From Methylotenera_A aquatica (GTDB lineage: Bacteria > Pseudomonadota > Gammaproteobacteria > Burkholderiales > Methylophilaceae): a stretch of 64,000 bases of DNA. Each line of letters begins with the position of its first letter. Position 1 is the first letter of the stretch. The notes beneath the pieces were generated by a model. It was not told the origin of the DNA. It made no database searches and saw only the letters and a program-made list of their open reading frames with translations. Positions 62,781-64,000 of the stretch are shown piece after piece. The position numbers and the translations under genes are program-made. The DNA is taken from positions 1,550,001-1,614,000 of the forward strand of contig OZ271846.1 of NCBI GenBank assembly GCA_965601485.1, given 5' to 3'.

Positions 62781-64000
62781 TTAGCATGAGTTTTGCATTA
62801 GTTGCTCAATATCAGCTATATTTTTCACCGCATTCTTAGTCAGCACTTCATTGCCCGTTGCGGTAATCAGCACATCATCTTCAATGCGAATGCCGATATT
62901 CCAAAAATGTTCAGAAACATTATCGGCTGGACGCACATAGCAACCTGGCTCAACCGTCAAGGTGTTGCCTGCTTCAAGCGTCGCCCAATCTCCTGCTTTA
63001 TTTTTATAGTCACCGGCATCATGTACATCTAAACCCAGCCAATGGCCGGTACGGTGCATGTAAAATTGACGATAACTGCCGTTTTCCAGCACTTCTTCAA
63101 TACTACCTTTACACAATTTAAAATCGATAAAGCCTTGCACCAAAATATTCAGAGCTGCTTCATGTGGCGCATTCCAATGATTCCCTGGCTTAGCAGCATC
63201 AATCGCAGCCAGCTGCGACTGCAATACCATCTCATATAAATCGGACTGTATATTGCTAAACTTACCATTCACAGGGAAGGTGCGTGTAATATCGCTGGCA
63301 TAGCCATCTAATTCGCAACCTGCGTCAATTAGTAACAAATCGCCATCATTAAGGACACAATTATTGCCGTTGTAGTGCAAGGTGCAGGCATTGGCGCCAC
63401 CGGCAACAATACTTTTGTAGGCAGGCGCTTGCGCGCCATTTCGATAAAATTCGTATAGAAATTCAGCTTCGATTTCGTATTCTTTTTTATTGACCTGCGT
63501 TACTTGCATGGCGCGATTATGTGCGCCAGCTGCAATATTGGCGCTGCAGCGCATTAAATCAAGTTCAAATGGTGTTTTAACCAAGCGTTGTTTATCAACT
63601 AATTGGCGCACATCCAACACGGCTTCTGGCGCCGAAACGCCAGTGCGCGATTTGTCTTTAACTTTATTAAGCCAATTTATGATGCGCGCATCCCAGGCCG
63701 CATCAAAACCCAAACTATAAAATAATTGGTTTTGATTAGCCATTAAATCTGGCATAAGCGCGTCCAGCTCTTGAATACTGAAGGTTTCATCAAAACCAAA
63801 CTGGATTTTGGCGGCGCCTGGCCCAAAGCGAAAGCCATCCCAAATTTCACGCGTCTCATCTTTATCGCGGCAAAATAAAATACTCCTAGGCGACTCACTT
63901 TTGGCAGTATTGCCTGCAATTAAAATCAGCACACTTTCAGGCTCGGTAAATCCCGTTAAATAATAAAAATAGCTGTCAAAACGGTAGGGGTAGTAACTAT
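62781..64000 (-). CDS. pepP: Xaa-Pro aminopeptidase, N-terminus beyond the window
   Basis: PepP removes N-terminal residues before proline. The frame is open to the last base, where it reads YYPYRFDSYFYYLTGFTEPE, the normal N-terminal domain, so about 30-40 residues are missing. The C-terminal pita-bread domain has the metal ligands in LLIDAGCELDGYASDITRTF, the HRTGHWLGLDVHD segment, TVEPGCYV and GIRIEDDVLIT. It heads the pepP-ubiH-ubi hydroxylase run (12 nt before ubiH). Confidence 0.95.
   Translation of the reverse strand, partial: SYYPYRFDSYFYYLTGFTEPESVLILIAGNTAKSESPRSILFCRDKDETREIWDGFRFGPGAAKIQFGFDETFSIQELDALMPDLMANQNQLFYSLGFDAAWDARIINWLNKVKDKSRTGVSAPEAVLDVRQLVDKQRLVKTPFELDLMRCSANIAAGAHNRAMQVTQVNKKEYEIEAEFLYEFYRNGAQAPAYKSIVAGGANACTLHYNGNNCVLNDGDLLLIDAGCELDGYASDITRTFPVNGKFSNIQSDLYEMVLQSQLAAIDAAKPGNHWNAPHEAALNILVQGFIDFKLCKGSIEEVLENGSYRQFYMHRTGHWLGLDVHDAGDYKNKAGDWATLEAGNTLTVEPGCYVRPADNVSEHFWNIGIRIEDDVLITATGNEVLTKNAVKNIADIEQLMQNSC

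Noticed and set aside
1..64000. tRNA, rRNA, CRISPR, insertion sequence or prophage
   Set aside because: No cloverleaf, repeat-spacer array, transposase or phage gene was recognised on reading either strand; a tRNAscan-SE and Infernal run would settle the RNA part.

Overview
The window looks like the chromosome of a free-living, low-G+C betaproteobacterium, most likely a Methylophilaceae methylotroph close to Methylotenera. This is inferred from protein character and gene order (xseB-ispA-dxs-folE2, exbB-exbD-lpxK-trm112-kdsB, ubiH pair with pepP, yqgE-ruvX-pyrR-pyrB-pyrC'), from an AT-rich composition judged by eye, and from a periplasmic MxaD-like protein. It has not been tested by a database search. 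I see no tRNA, rRNA, CRISPR array, insertion sequence or prophage. Almost everything is core housekeeping.

Layout. 1-7.5 kb: end of a beta-propeller gene, a ferritin-like DUF455 gene, serB, the succinyl-CoA synthetase pair sucC-sucD, an exported ankyrin protein, and nadE next to the PII gene glnB. 7.5-15.8 kb: envelope genes on the minus strand (kdsB, trm112-like, lpxK, exbD, exbB, comEC, lolD, lolC). 16.5-22.2 kb: riboflavin genes (ribE, ribB-X) and the pyrimidine run yqgE-ruvX-pyrR-pyrB-pyrC'. 22.6-31.7 kb: pilU and pilT facing yggS-proC-yggT, then rng-maf, a MarC protein and nudJ-mnmA. 32-40.6 kb: a GST, nadC, an orphan GspE/PulE ATPase, ilvB-ilvH-ilvC, psd and rppH. 40.7-44.9 kb: a YVTN beta-propeller lipoprotein, the MxaD-like protein, a tandem pair of type IV pilin genes behind a sigma-54 promoter, and a cyclic-nucleotide phosphodiesterase. 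45.5-50.5 kb: an esterase and xseB-ispA-dxs-folE2. 50.5-55.9 kb: a retropepsin-like protease, an MFS transporter, aroC, rluE and icd. 56-64 kb: a cold-shock protein, pilB-pilC, dsbC, two ubiquinone hydroxylases and pepP, which runs off the end.

Two themes stand out. First, type IV pili and natural transformation: pilT, pilU, pilB, pilC, two near-identical pilins, an extra PulE-type ATPase and comEC all lie here, spread over several loci. Second, gene decay. Several intergenic gaps hold recognisable remains of genes: a DUF486 membrane protein, the tail of a CHASE2-type adenylate cyclase beside a still intact cyclic-nucleotide phosphodiesterase, the start of a class I glutamine amidotransferase, and an unidentified gene broken by two nonsense codons. 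This suggests recent or ongoing loss of accessory genes. I found no clearly new multi-gene system. The most useful leads are the promoterless second pilin copy, the decayed cAMP locus, and lpxK, whose conserved N-terminus has no ordinary start codon.
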